Shown here: positions 23,001-35,000 of the stretch, piece by piece | How positions within the stretch are numbered: position 1 is the first letter of the stretch | Layout of the letters: each line of letters begins with the position of its first letter | From: Chondrosia reniformis | Taxonomy: Eukaryota > Porifera > Demospongiae > Chondrillida > Chondrillidae | Assembly: GCA_947172415.1 (NCBI GenBank) | Contig: OX359191.1 | Span: forward strand, 5,332,001-5,396,000 | Reading direction: 5' to 3' | Length of the DNA stretch: 64,000 nucleotides | Notes under the pieces: model-generated | Told to the model about the DNA's origin: nothing | Database searches by the model: none | What the model saw: the letters and a program-made list of their open reading frames with translations, nothing else | Program-made: the position numbers and the translations under genes

Positions 23001-26000
23001 AACTGTTGAATGATCCGTCATAACCGACACAAGATGATTAGAACTAACAATGCTAGGTACCGTTGAACTGGAATTGGAATTGGGATTATTCAATTCTTTT
23101 GGCTGACTGTTTTTCTTTCCACGTGATTTGGGCGCAGAGTCACGAACGCCATTTTGACATGACCCTAAATCTTGTGGCAGACAGGAATCACACCTCCTTC
23201 CAGCTTAAACGCCAGCACATCTGGAACAAGTTCCCTTGCGATTACATCTACAGCAAGTCATTTGAAATCAAGAGTTTGAAGATGGGTATAATCTTCTCAA
23301 ACTAGAATTACTTCGAGGAACTTATTGATACGGCCATTTTATTGTTGCCGTTTTCAATTCATCCAGTTCATTCCACTTATATATCCAGCATGTAGCTATA
23401 TACATAGAGTGTATACGTAACTTGGACATAAGCTTTATGTAACGCTGGATATTTGCTTTTAATACAATATATATTGCATCCTGCAGTTAGTTAGTGTGAC
23501 AGAAAATTTAACTTATATAATAATGCATGAAATGTTCATGTGCTGAGTGTATGTTTTATGTAGTACTGTTAAACATTTTTCAGTTTTTATCATCAGGCAA
23601 CATAAAGCAGAGTTTCATTCTCCTAGGATGTAGTTGAGCAAACAAGCGAACAAGTTCGTTCATTTTCTCTTCATTGGATAAAAGTTCATTGCATCTTTTA
23701 CGATTGATCTTCATCAATGCAAGGGAACTCAGTCTGGATTCTGACGTGGTGGCACGTCGGGCAGTCTTGACAAGTTTCAGTTGGCTAAAACTCTTCTCAC
23801 TCTCACATGACGTGATGGGAAGTGTAAGAGCCAAGATCAGTAAAGCATTCAGGTTTGGGTATGCCAGAACACTGCACTCCTTCAAAGCACCTATCAATGT
23901 GTCAGGAACAGTAGATGAACACCCCTTCCACTTCCGCACCCATGAGTCATACTCAGTGTTAAACATAGCAGCATGGGGCAGATCACCCTTGAATACATCA
24001 AGTGCTTTAATTGGACAGCTCCTCAGGAACCATTACATTATCTCCCATTCTGATACACTCGCTTGGAAGAAGATGGAGAAGGCCAATTGTAATACTCCGA
24101 GATGGATTATTTACAAATCTCTCTTCCAATTCACTCACAACAAAAGACAGAAATTCATCATAAAGAGTAATCCTGTAGTACTCTTCTGGATTGGATGAGG
24201 GTAGATTGCTACGATGTGTCTGCTGCCCAGAGAGCCTTGGGGTTATCAATTCAAATTGATCTCCGTGCAGCTTTTTACCAATTTTAGTTGCTTCTATAAA
24301 CTGCTTCCTGAATTCCAAAACAGAATTAGGAAAACAGCGTAAGAATCAATTCTGGGTTCGGCAGGCATCTTTCAACTTTTAGGCAATAGGTGTTGAGTCA
24401 CAAGCTTCGATGGAGGCATCCAGTAGCCTCTGCCTCTTTGCTGAATAGTTAAAAAACCTAGGAATCTCTCCTATAGTAGCTTCAACATTTCTAAAGGTTT
24501 GGATTCTACAGGCAGATATCACTGAGAGATTGAGGTGGTAAGCTGCACAGTGGTAGTACATTGCCTTGGGAGCTACTTTTTAAACTACTGCCTTCACACC
24601 AGATCTAGCACCACTCATGTTGGAAGCTCCATCATAACACTGACCGCGCATGTCAGCAACGGAAATGCCATGACCCTGGAGCCAACTAACAATGGCTTCC
24701 CCTAGCACCCTTCCAGTGATCCTCTCAACTTCAATAAAATCTACAAAGTCTTCTCTGATCTCTTCATTATGGATATAGCGGATAACAAGAGAGAGCTCTT
24801 CATGGTTGGCAACATCGGTAACTTCATCTGCAATGATGGAATAGTATTTTGCATTCTTCACCTCACTAATAATACTATTCCTAATGGTGTCACCAACTAC
24901 ACTCAGTAACTCATTCTGGATGTTTTTGGAAGTATAGCGGGCATTCTTTGGACCTTTGGAAAGATGTTCAGACAGAATGGTGTCAGTTTCGGCTCTAAAA
25001 CCAAGTAATTCAATAAAGATTAGATTCAAACTATCACTAGCCAATTGAAACAGATTTTTCATCCAACGTTTCGGTAGCAATTTCAGCTACCTTCATCAGG
25101 GATTAATGAAAAAGGATATAGCTACACAGTTCTTAAGTTGTAAGTTCATAAAATGATTGTGGTGAGTTGACAGTTAATGATATGATACCATTCAGTGAGT
25201 CCAAATTGAAAAAAATAAAATAAAAGGAAATAAAAGGAGGAAGTAAAATGATAGTATATATTGGTATATAACTAGTTGAGGAGGGCCTTGTATTCAAGAG
25301 GAAGAGTCCCCTTTTCTCTGTTCAAGGTATTAGGATGGTTCTGGATGTGCCAACTTTCAAGAAGGCATCGTGTGGTGACATATGGATTGGAGTCTATTAC
25401 TTCAGCTGAAGATAGATCAACATAATGGCCCGTGGACCATACATGTTCAGCCAAAGCAGATGCTGTCACATTACCATTTCTGATGGCACGTCGATGTTCG
25501 GGCAGTCTGTGGTTTAGGCTACGTCCTGACTGTCCAATGTATACCTTATTGCAGTCCGAACATGGGATTTGGTATACTATCCCTTTGTGCTGGTTAGATG
25601 GGATTGGATTCTTAGGATGAACCAGCCTCCTCCTCAAAGTGTATAGTGGAGAGAAGATGACTTTGATAATTAATGGTAGGAGGATTCTTCTAAGAGTCTC
25701 GGATAGTCCTGATATATATGGGACGGTAAGGCTGGTCTTCGGTCTTAACCTGCTGGCACTCTCTCTTCCTGATTCAACATTTGAGTATCTATGGATAAAT
25801 CCAGTAGGGTAACCATTCTTTTTCAGGGCTTCCACTACTCTTCTTTTCCTCAGCTGTTCTCCCACAGCAGGTAGATGACAACTTGTGGGCCCTGTTACTA
25901 ATTCAATGAAGTTGCCCTCATTAGACCCCTCAGCTGACAAATATATTCTGTGATCCCTGTGACCACGTAAAGCCAATCCCTGCTTACCGCACAGAATAAT

Positions 26001-29000
26001 GATTCGCAACAGGGACTCGATCACCTTCTGGTTGGCTTCAATTATCTGTCTAGTCTGACTATCTAAAACAGCATCCAGAGCTTGTGATGGTGACTCATAA
26101 TGCGCCAAAAACTCTGCCATCTTAGCCATTGCATTGCGATGATACTCCTTCTTCCTTTCTTCTTCTGTTGCTCTTTCTGTAGTCTTATTCCAAAACCGGA
26201 ATGGCTCCAAGACAAATTTACCTAGATCATTTCCACCGATGCGGTATGGTGAAAAAACAACACAAGCACGACAGTACACTCCATCAGAAAATTGACTGTA
26301 ATGCATCCATGAATACTGTTTCAGCCAATCTGGTTTGAACCTGTTCAAATTATTTGATGGACACGGGTGTGTATGTAGATAGCTGTGTGGATCAGGATTT
26401 GGCTCAGTGGTGAGGAGACGATATTTATCATCTCGAGAGAGACCAGTAATATCCACTCCAGAATTCCTGAGTTTGCCAATGTCACACTCTATTGGGATAC
26501 TCTCCCTTGCAATACTAGAACCTGAGCCTCCATGACTTACCGAAGTAGCCTCAACTACTTTCTCATTCTCAGAAACATCACCAGACTCTTTCTGTACATC
26601 AACCGCGGAGGTATTTCCGACATCACTAGATGTGACACTTTGAGAGGGCTGTACTTCAGAGTCACTTTGTGTATCATCATCTGAACAACCTACCTAGTTT
26701 TTGCTTTTCACATTTTATTCTTGTATTGTCAATTCATATAAGTAAAAAAACATGCTGGCATTAAGGTTAGTGGTGTGACTCATGTGTCACAAGCAGCTAC
26801 CAGCTTTCTTGATCATATGTCAAGTGTCACTTAAAAATCGAAATATCATAAACTAAGTGTTTTAAGCACGGAAACATGGTGGAGATAAGATACCGTTAAT
26901 ATTCTAACAATCAATATTTTATCTAAGACGTATTACAAGTATGTGATCAAAAGCTAGTAAATGTACCTACAGCTGGTTTGCTTCTTTTCTGGAAAATGAT
27001 GTTAGGTTAACGTTGCCTGTCGCTTGCCGCTTTCTATTGCTCATCCTACGCCACGACGTGCACGTTAAACAGCGGGAAAGATAGATAAATAATAATTTTA
27101 CGTCTACATTGTGTTATTGATTATGTAATGCTAAATGGCGGAGAATAATACATACAGCAGTAGAGGTGTGAGTTACTGCCGCATTTGAATAGGTCGTATA
27201 AACTGTCTTTGTAATATTATAGATTATTGAATTATTATTTCCGCTACAGTAATTCAGCCTGTACGTTCTTGCTCTTGTACTTACGAAAGCCAACTTACAG
27301 GCAAAAGGGGGGTTCCTTTGCACCCCTGGATCCCCCCTAGATCCGCCACTGTAGCTAATCTATTTGACAGTTGCAGTATTTTGATATAGTTACAGTATGC
27401 AACATCTAGAGAGGGTACTTCATTTTTAGAGAAAGTGAGCTCATAATATCGCAGAAACTCCATTTGCTGGAAAATTACAGTTAGTATCCAAAATATTCTG
27501 TAAGAGTAATTTAGAGGCATACTACGGTAATGATACAGTAATATAATATTATTATTATAAATAGTTATTCAGTATTTAATACCACCATTAATTGTGTTTC
27601 CTCATGCTAACATGATGCATATATCCCTGATATCTTAGGTGGTCCATGTGGTGATGGTGGTGGCTGGATTTGGGACCTGCAGAGATGTCTACCCAATGAT
27701 AAAGTCAATTTTGTTTTATAGAACTCACCCATTGCATTTCTACTTTCTTTCTGACAAGAATGCAGCTGTCATACTGCGGAACCTCTTTCATACTTGGGAC
27801 CTCCCAAGGGGTATGTACGTAAGTACATATAAAGCAAACTATTTCATCATAAATTTACCATTGAGCCAAGATGTAATCCCTTGTTCTCCTTGTAAATTAT
27901 AAGCTAACAGAGAAAATCATTACTAGTGACAGAACTGTTATCAAAGAGATAAAGTGATATGCCCACTTGTTAATTACAGGTTTATGGACAATCCCTTGTA
28001 TTTGGTCAATACTTCTGCTACCACAAGTTCTCATTAATGATTCATAATTGGCTACTTCGTACATACCTGAATATTTTCCAGACTGATATGTGATATCTGT
28101 CCATCTATCATCAATCTCAATACTATTGAAATTTACCAAAGTTGATTAAAAATTAATAGCCATTATTGGGGTTTGTTATAACCTTTTAAATCAACTAATT
28201 AAGTGAATGTTTTTTTCTGTATATTTTCTTTAGTTGACGTCAGTATTCTTGAAATAGAGATGTACAAAGTGAGTGAGTTGAATGATCAATGTACAGTATA
28301 TAAATTCACAATGCTCTTTTAAACTTTACTTACATAAATATCCCTTTAATTTAATATTCGGCGCAATTTCACAATGACATCATCTTTTCACACCTCTCAT
28401 CCAACTTCTATATAAACACCAACCATTCCTCATTTATCATGTTTGCTGATGAAGACCTACGGGTTGAAACGTCTTATAATCAATAATTTATGTTGCTGTC
28501 GCTCAATAATACCTCTGGATTAAATCATGATCGCAACAAACAGCACTTATCACTTCAAAAATTTCTGTGTATAATTGGGGCGAGCCTTAGCGATCCCCAC
28601 ACTAGGCAGTTGAACAGCGATTTTGTCTATATAAATATATATATATATATATATATGTGCCGTACGGCTTACCATTTACCAAAACCGAAATGGTCGCCGC
28701 TCGTGAACAGATTGAATATTCGGCGCGAAAAGCTTCAAACGGTTGGTTAAGCGCACGAAATAAAGAGTACTTGCCAACCTTACCCATACACAACGTTTTC
28801 TGGAGCGCCATCGCGAAGATCAGCCCCTATTCTCGCTTCAGCCTTAATGCTCTCTCCCACCCCAGCTTGACATCCACAGCATCCTGCTGAGCTTGCTCCC
28901 CCTATCTATCTGCATCTCGCACTCCTCTCCTCTTTTCATGAGCCTTCTCACTCCTTACATTCCACAGCATGCATGGACCTTTCCCTATTCTCCACCCTCT

Positions 29001-32000
29001 ATATACATGCATCCCCACTCCACCCTATGCATGTCTTCTGGTAACACTCATCTCGCATCCTTCCCAGCTCCTTCACACTCACCCACACACATGCACATGG
29101 CGCTCATGTCTTGTAGCCTCTCCAGCTCCTTCACAGCTCAATCCTGGGCTACCTCACGCTTCTGCTGCCTACCACCTTTAATTTATATACTTGCTCAGGC
29201 TCGCCCCCACAATACAATGCATCTGCCTAGTATATAAATAGATTGGTACTCTATGGTTTACTGTACAGTATGTACCATTGTCTAGCAGCTAACCGATAGG
29301 TGTATCTTAAATATATGAACAAATGTAGCAATAGCTTTTAATTTGGAAAACTAGATACAGTGGACCCTCGCTAATCCGAATAGCATTGTACACAAGGTTA
29401 CAGGAATGTGTTCAGATTAGTGAATTTGTTTGGATTAGTTAACGTTTCACAAAATGTGCTATAGATGATGTTACAAGTACAAAATTAATATAGTCTTAAT
29501 TATCAACGCTCTTCAATTATTTAACTCATTCCATTAACTGTAGTTATTGCATTTCAATTCTTACTTATGTATTTTATGTTCACTGCATTCCTATATAATG
29601 TATTATTATTGAAAATATAGTACATACATAAGGACAACAAAGTACATACGTAACTAAGCTAAGCTGAGAAATAATCAGTTAAACACTTCTGGGTAATGCT
29701 GCTCAGTCGCTTCTTTGCTGCAAGCTCATGTAGGTCATGTAGCACAGATAGGTTATAAGCATTCACTTCATCCTACTCCTGCAGCCAAGCTATGCAGTTG
29801 TCAAACATTTTTGAAAGCATTTCCATGAGTGACGGAAGGAGTTGAAGAAGAACTGGAGGAAGAAGAGGAGTCCACTCCCTGCATGGCTACTGTCTCTGTC
29901 TCATCATCAGAAGAGACAGCATCAGATGTGGGCGTTGGGATGTGCAGAGCAGTTATCAAGCAGGAGCACAGCTTTGGGTTCAAGATGCATCTCTCTCAGT
30001 TTCTCTTAAACCCAAGGGACAAAGTGATGATGGAACCAGTCTGTAAACAGAGCTGTATTAACCCAAGCATTTGACTGGGAGGCATACGCCACAGGCAGGT
30101 GATCACGGCTAACATGCTTGAAGCATCGTGGATTCTTTGATTTCCCAATCAACAGCAGAGGGAGCTTTATTTTGCCAGTCGCATTTGAACACGCATTGAT
30201 GGTGACGTGTTCCTTCTGTGTTTTGCGCCCATCAACAGACTTCTCAAAGTGGGCAGCCAAGTCAGTTTGAGGGAGGTCTTTGTAGTATAAGCCAGTCTCG
30301 TCACAGTTAAAAACTTGGTCAAGACTGTAGCCACCATCTTTGATGAAGGCTTGGAAATCGGGGATGAATTGATCAGCAGCTGGCTTGTCTGCTGACAGTT
30401 TTCCCCCCTGCAAAGTCTGATAGTGTGACGTTTGCAAAATCTCCACATCCAGCCAGAAGAAGTGGTGAACTCTTGGTCGTCTCTGTTGCTTTGTGCCTCT
30501 CAATCGCTTGTGCAACTCACGAGCCTTTGCCTGCAAAATCGGCCTGGTGATAGGGATTCCCTCTCTTGCTTCTACTTAAACTATAAAAACACCGCCATTT
30601 CTAGTTCTTCATCCTTCCCCAGCTTCATCACCTTTGCAGTACGCTTCACTCCCATCTCAGTCATTTTCTGCCTGTACTCCCACAGTGAAGACTCGCATTT
30701 CTTGATGTCCATGATGGTAGACTGTCCTATTCCATACTCCTTGCCGAGCACAGTATAGGATTTGTTTCCAATCTGGTCGACAGCTTATGATCAACAGTTA
30801 GGATCTTGTGCGCTCTCTTGGCCTTCGTTTAAGATGCTATCTCACGTACTTTAATAACCTAGAATCGGCTGTCAGGCGCTGGCGGTGATGTCACACGGCA
30901 AGCATGCATTTAATTGATTAGTTATTCGTCATTCGGATTTCCTAGGGTTCGGATTAACACGATTCGGTTTGGCGAGGGTCCACTGTACATCTAAATGTAC
31001 ATGATTTGTGCAATTTTATTTGCACTAGTCACGCACTGTATATATTGTATTGTTTTGATAAATGTAGAGTGATACTCTCAGCTTTATACTTGATATTACT
31101 ATTTGTACTCCCATTTGGTACACCTTTGCAGCCCTTAGTGGAGTGGGTTCCAAATATTCACTATTCTGGAGTGTTTGGCCTAATGAAGCTAGTACTGCCT
31201 GAGATTTTACCACTTGATGTGGAACAAGTGAGTTGTTTACATTTTATTCTACAACTGTAAACCTATGAAGCCAGTTAGGTGTTTGTAGACATTTTTAAAT
31301 ACATAAAAATTGGAAAATGTTTTTTCTTATCTATATACACATTATGGTTTGTACAAATTATTGAAAGATGTACCATATCAAAGAGAAAGCTAGACAGTGC
31401 AGTTTGAAAAAGTCCTTATTCTATAAACTGTTAATGTACCATGCATGCCTAGAATTATTGCTGTGTTATACAGTTGGGACTAGTAAATGCATGTAGACCA
31501 ACTGCAGTATAGGAATATGGGATTTGTGTATGTACAGTATTTTATTTATATCATTTATTGTACAAATAATTGAATTCTGTAAATCATAATGTCTGTGTAT
31601 GTATTGATGGCATATCTAGGTCATAGTGCTGGACACTGATCTGACATTTGCAGCTGATATTACAGAACTTTGGACATTCTTCAGTGAAATGAAAGAGAAA
31701 GGAAAGGTGTGATGAATTAGAGAACCTAAGTATTTGTGTTACTAAATGGTTTTCTGGTAGACATTGAAATTAGATGGATTTTGAGGCCTCCAAATGTTTC
31801 TAGGGCAGTGTGATTTATGTGCGGATTTGCAGCCTGGAGTTTAAGTAGTCATCCATACAGTTTTTATTAATAAGTGATTACTAATTTAGCAATTGCCATC
31901 TGGATAGTATACATGAATATTCTAACCCACCAATTTTCAGCATACTACATTTACTTTAGAGTTAAAGGCCTATAGGAACTAAACCTAGTGAGAGCTTTGG

Positions 32001-35000
32001 ATGAGGATGCAAGAGTTTTCTCCTTCTCCACTGGCCATTCAGCTGTTTCTGTGAATTCCACGTACCCTTCATCAGTGACCTTGGGAATCTTTATCTTCTT
32101 CCTGATCTTTTGACAGTCCTTGGCATAGGCTGGCATGCATACATGTATGTAGCCTGTCAGCCTATACTCTCCCTCACAAATGCCATCTGTACATTCTTGT
32201 TGGTTGGGTTGCGTGGTGCATGTACTTTTGTACTGTATATCTTTATATGGACCTGTGGAATATAGGTAATTATTTATTATGGTGGTTTTAAGTTGACACC
32301 AGTCGGATCATGGAATTGAGTGTATATATCATTTTAATATGAAATATTAAATTTGTAAAAGTAGTTAAATTGATGAACAATAACAACAATAGTAAGTTAC
32401 AGTTAGTATAGGAAGTTTTAACCACAAAGGTCTTCATCACTGGTAATATGCTTACTCTTGACTACAGATATTAGGGATTATAGAAAATCAGAGTGACTGG
32501 TATCTAGGCAGGCTGTGGACCAACCACAAACCATGGCCAGCTGTAGTGAGTTGCTTCTTAAATATAGACCCTTTTCATAATTAAGTCACAAAACGTCACA
32601 AGAATGTTACAAGTACGGAAGTGTTGGCAAAAAACGTTGGTACCTATATGCGTGTATACGTATGTACAATCCTCTTTTATTGCCAACTTATTGTACTTGT
32701 TTGGTTTTACTACTAGAAACAGCAGCTAGTGATGCGAACTTTCTAGAGCTTCTGAGGAAGCTAAATATGACGTTTTTGAAGATGGTTTGCAAGGAAGTTT
32801 TGCTGAAATTGTCAGGGAGCAAAGTGGATGTAAAAGGCCGCTTTTGATGTATTGGAAACGTTTCTTCACTGCAGAAAGTGACAATGAGGAGGAATGAGTG
32901 CCACCTACTAGCATTTCCTAGTATCTTATTAATAGCAGAGTTAAGTGAGAGTTTGGAAGCCTTCAAGTCCCTCAAGCCTACAAATATTTTGCAGATGGGC
33001 TAGTTAAGAATGTATAGGCTCATAATGCAGAAGATGGTTTGATAATTGTTAGAGGACATTGCTTCTCCTCCTTGAAAGCCAAAACCACGTACACTGTCTT
33101 TGCTCTATTTAAAGCTACAGGTGACATTTTAGCTGCACAGTGTAAGTGTGTTGCTGGGAGGGGAGAAGCCTGTAGCCATGTTGCTACTTTGCTTTTTTGT
33201 GGAAGACCATAAAAGGAAGGCAGAACCAACCAGACCAGACAGACCGTCTTCAAACATGAAACATTCCCCAAGGAGAGATATCATCCCGAAACCGCTGGAT
33301 AAAATATGCTTTCGTAAAGCAGTTTATAGCAAAGAAATTAAACTTTCACCACCTCAGAGCAAACCATTAGCTGAGACTCATCTTGAAGACCCAGTCCGTT
33401 TGAAACGGTTAGTAAACCAGGTAATGCAGCAACACCCTTTTAGTGATCTAAGTCATTTTTGGCTCAATAAAAAGCCTGTACTTTCAAGTGCAACTGAAGA
33501 TGAAGAGGTGGCTTTGGAGGTTGATCAAGATCATGAAGTCATAAAAGGTCTCATGCTTTTAGCCAGAAAGTTAATAATATATGAAGGTCAAAACAGGGAG
33601 CTACCCTCATTAGTTCAAGATCTGGCTATGGTTGATGTTGAAGGGGAGTATTTTAGAGAATTATGCTTTGATTATATCAGTGAGCAAGTCATCGACCAAA
33701 AGCTGTTTGAAGAGTGCACTTGTCAGCAGAGTAATTTCAGATTTATGGTATGAGTTACATAATGGGCGCATCACTAGTTCTGTTTTTGGGGAAATCATGA
33801 GTCGACACCAGTCCCATTGCCATAACTAAACATTTGATGGGGTATAATAAGAATGAGAGGCTTGCTGCCTTACCACAGTTAAAGTGGGGAAGTGAAAAGG
33901 AATCGGTAACGGGAAGAGATTATCTTGAAAAGATGAGATCTAGTGGTCATATACATCTAGAATGTTTGCCATCTGGCCTTACGCTTATGCTAACCTAGGG
34001 GCTTCAGCTGATGGTATTATTATGAATCATCGACACCATAATTGCCCAGGGATACTAGAAATTAAGTGCCCATTTTCCATCAATAGTAGACCAATTCACC
34101 ATCTGAAGCCAGAATATATAGCAAAAGATTATAAAACATATTTTGCATATAATGTTGACAGTGGCAGAATTGGAATTAAAGAGAAGTAGTGCCTACTACT
34201 ATCAAATACAAGGGGAAATGGCTATTAAGTGGGCTCATTTTGTGGTCTAGGAATGATAACCTTTTTATTGAACAGATCCTTTTTTGATGAAGCCTTATGG
34301 ATAAACATTATGCTTCCCAAACTCAAGCTTTTCTTTACAAACATAATATGTAGTACCAGAAATTCCAACTTGTAAAATTAAACAAACAATTGTGTAATTT
34401 TGTATCATTGCCATTTATACATATATATCTGTATTCTACATTGTCAATTGAAAATGTATGCATGTATTAAAATTATAAGTTAATTTTTAAATGTCCGAGG
34501 GTATAATTGGCTTTAAAAAGTAATCAAATACGCACACACAAAAACAATATCTGTGGCATCAGATATTTTTTTTGTCAGCTAAACTAAGTGGAAATGTAGA
34601 TTGGCACAGGTGATAGTTTTTACGTCTTCCAATTGCACGTTCAACATGAATTCTAAGTGAAGCAATCCTTCTTGTTTCTAATACTTGTTTAACAGATAAT
34701 TGACTTCTCTGCCCAAGGAAAAGGGGAATATTTAAAGTAATACCTTGGTTTTCCAGCACTTCTCCAATGTTAAAGCCTCGGTCCGCCTTTACATTATCTC
34801 CTGGCTCCAATAAATCTAGTAACCCAGATTTTTTGGTGATGGTATTATCAGATATTCTCCCTCCCGAAAGAGGAGACACAAATGTTATTACACCTCCTGG
34901 ACTAATCCCTATTACACTTTGAAAGTGTTGTGGTGCTTTTAGTGGGAGAAAGTTAAAGCTTGTGCCACAAGTGAAGTTGGCCTTTGTATGAAGAATTATG

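Larger units (their letters stand above)
23580..26700 (-). pseudogene. hAT transposase (TTF zinc finger/DUF4371-type), interrupted
   Basis: Read from 26700 down: an acidic N-terminus, then a TTF-type finger segment ([30 protein letters not shown], 26210-26350). Next is [20 protein letters not shown] and [13 protein letters not shown], a 0.88 kb Penelope insert, then [33 protein letters not shown] (first catalytic Asp), [12 protein letters not shown] and AAYHLNLSV. The C-terminal dimerisation block is [20 protein letters not shown] at 23780-23840. In-frame stops at 24319-24380 and 24562-24580 add to the disruption by the insert. It is the transposase of the surrounding element 19827-27351. Confidence 0.85.
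19827..27351. mobile_element. hAT-type element, 7.5 kb, in LARGE intron 2
   Basis: The left end CAGTGGCGGATCTAGG (19827) matches the reverse complement of the right end CCTAGATCCGCCACTG (ending 27351). Both are flanked by TAGCT (19822-19826 and 27352-27356), a 5-bp direct repeat. The element encloses a hAT transposase on the minus strand and two later insertions: an RT element (about 20.1-23.2 kb) and a Penelope fragment (25019-25898). The short duplication would be unusual for classical hAT (8 bp) but 5-bp types are known. It occupies most of the 8 kb second intron of LARGE, in antisense. Confidence 0.72.

Noticed and set aside
23674-24198. 174-codon plus-strand frame
   Set aside because: Antisense shadow of the hAT dimerisation domain.
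28893-29237. 114-codon plus-strand frame rich in Pro, Ser and His
   Set aside because: It lies in the low-complexity CT/CA-rich body of a repeat, has no motif, and a neighbouring frame is equally open.
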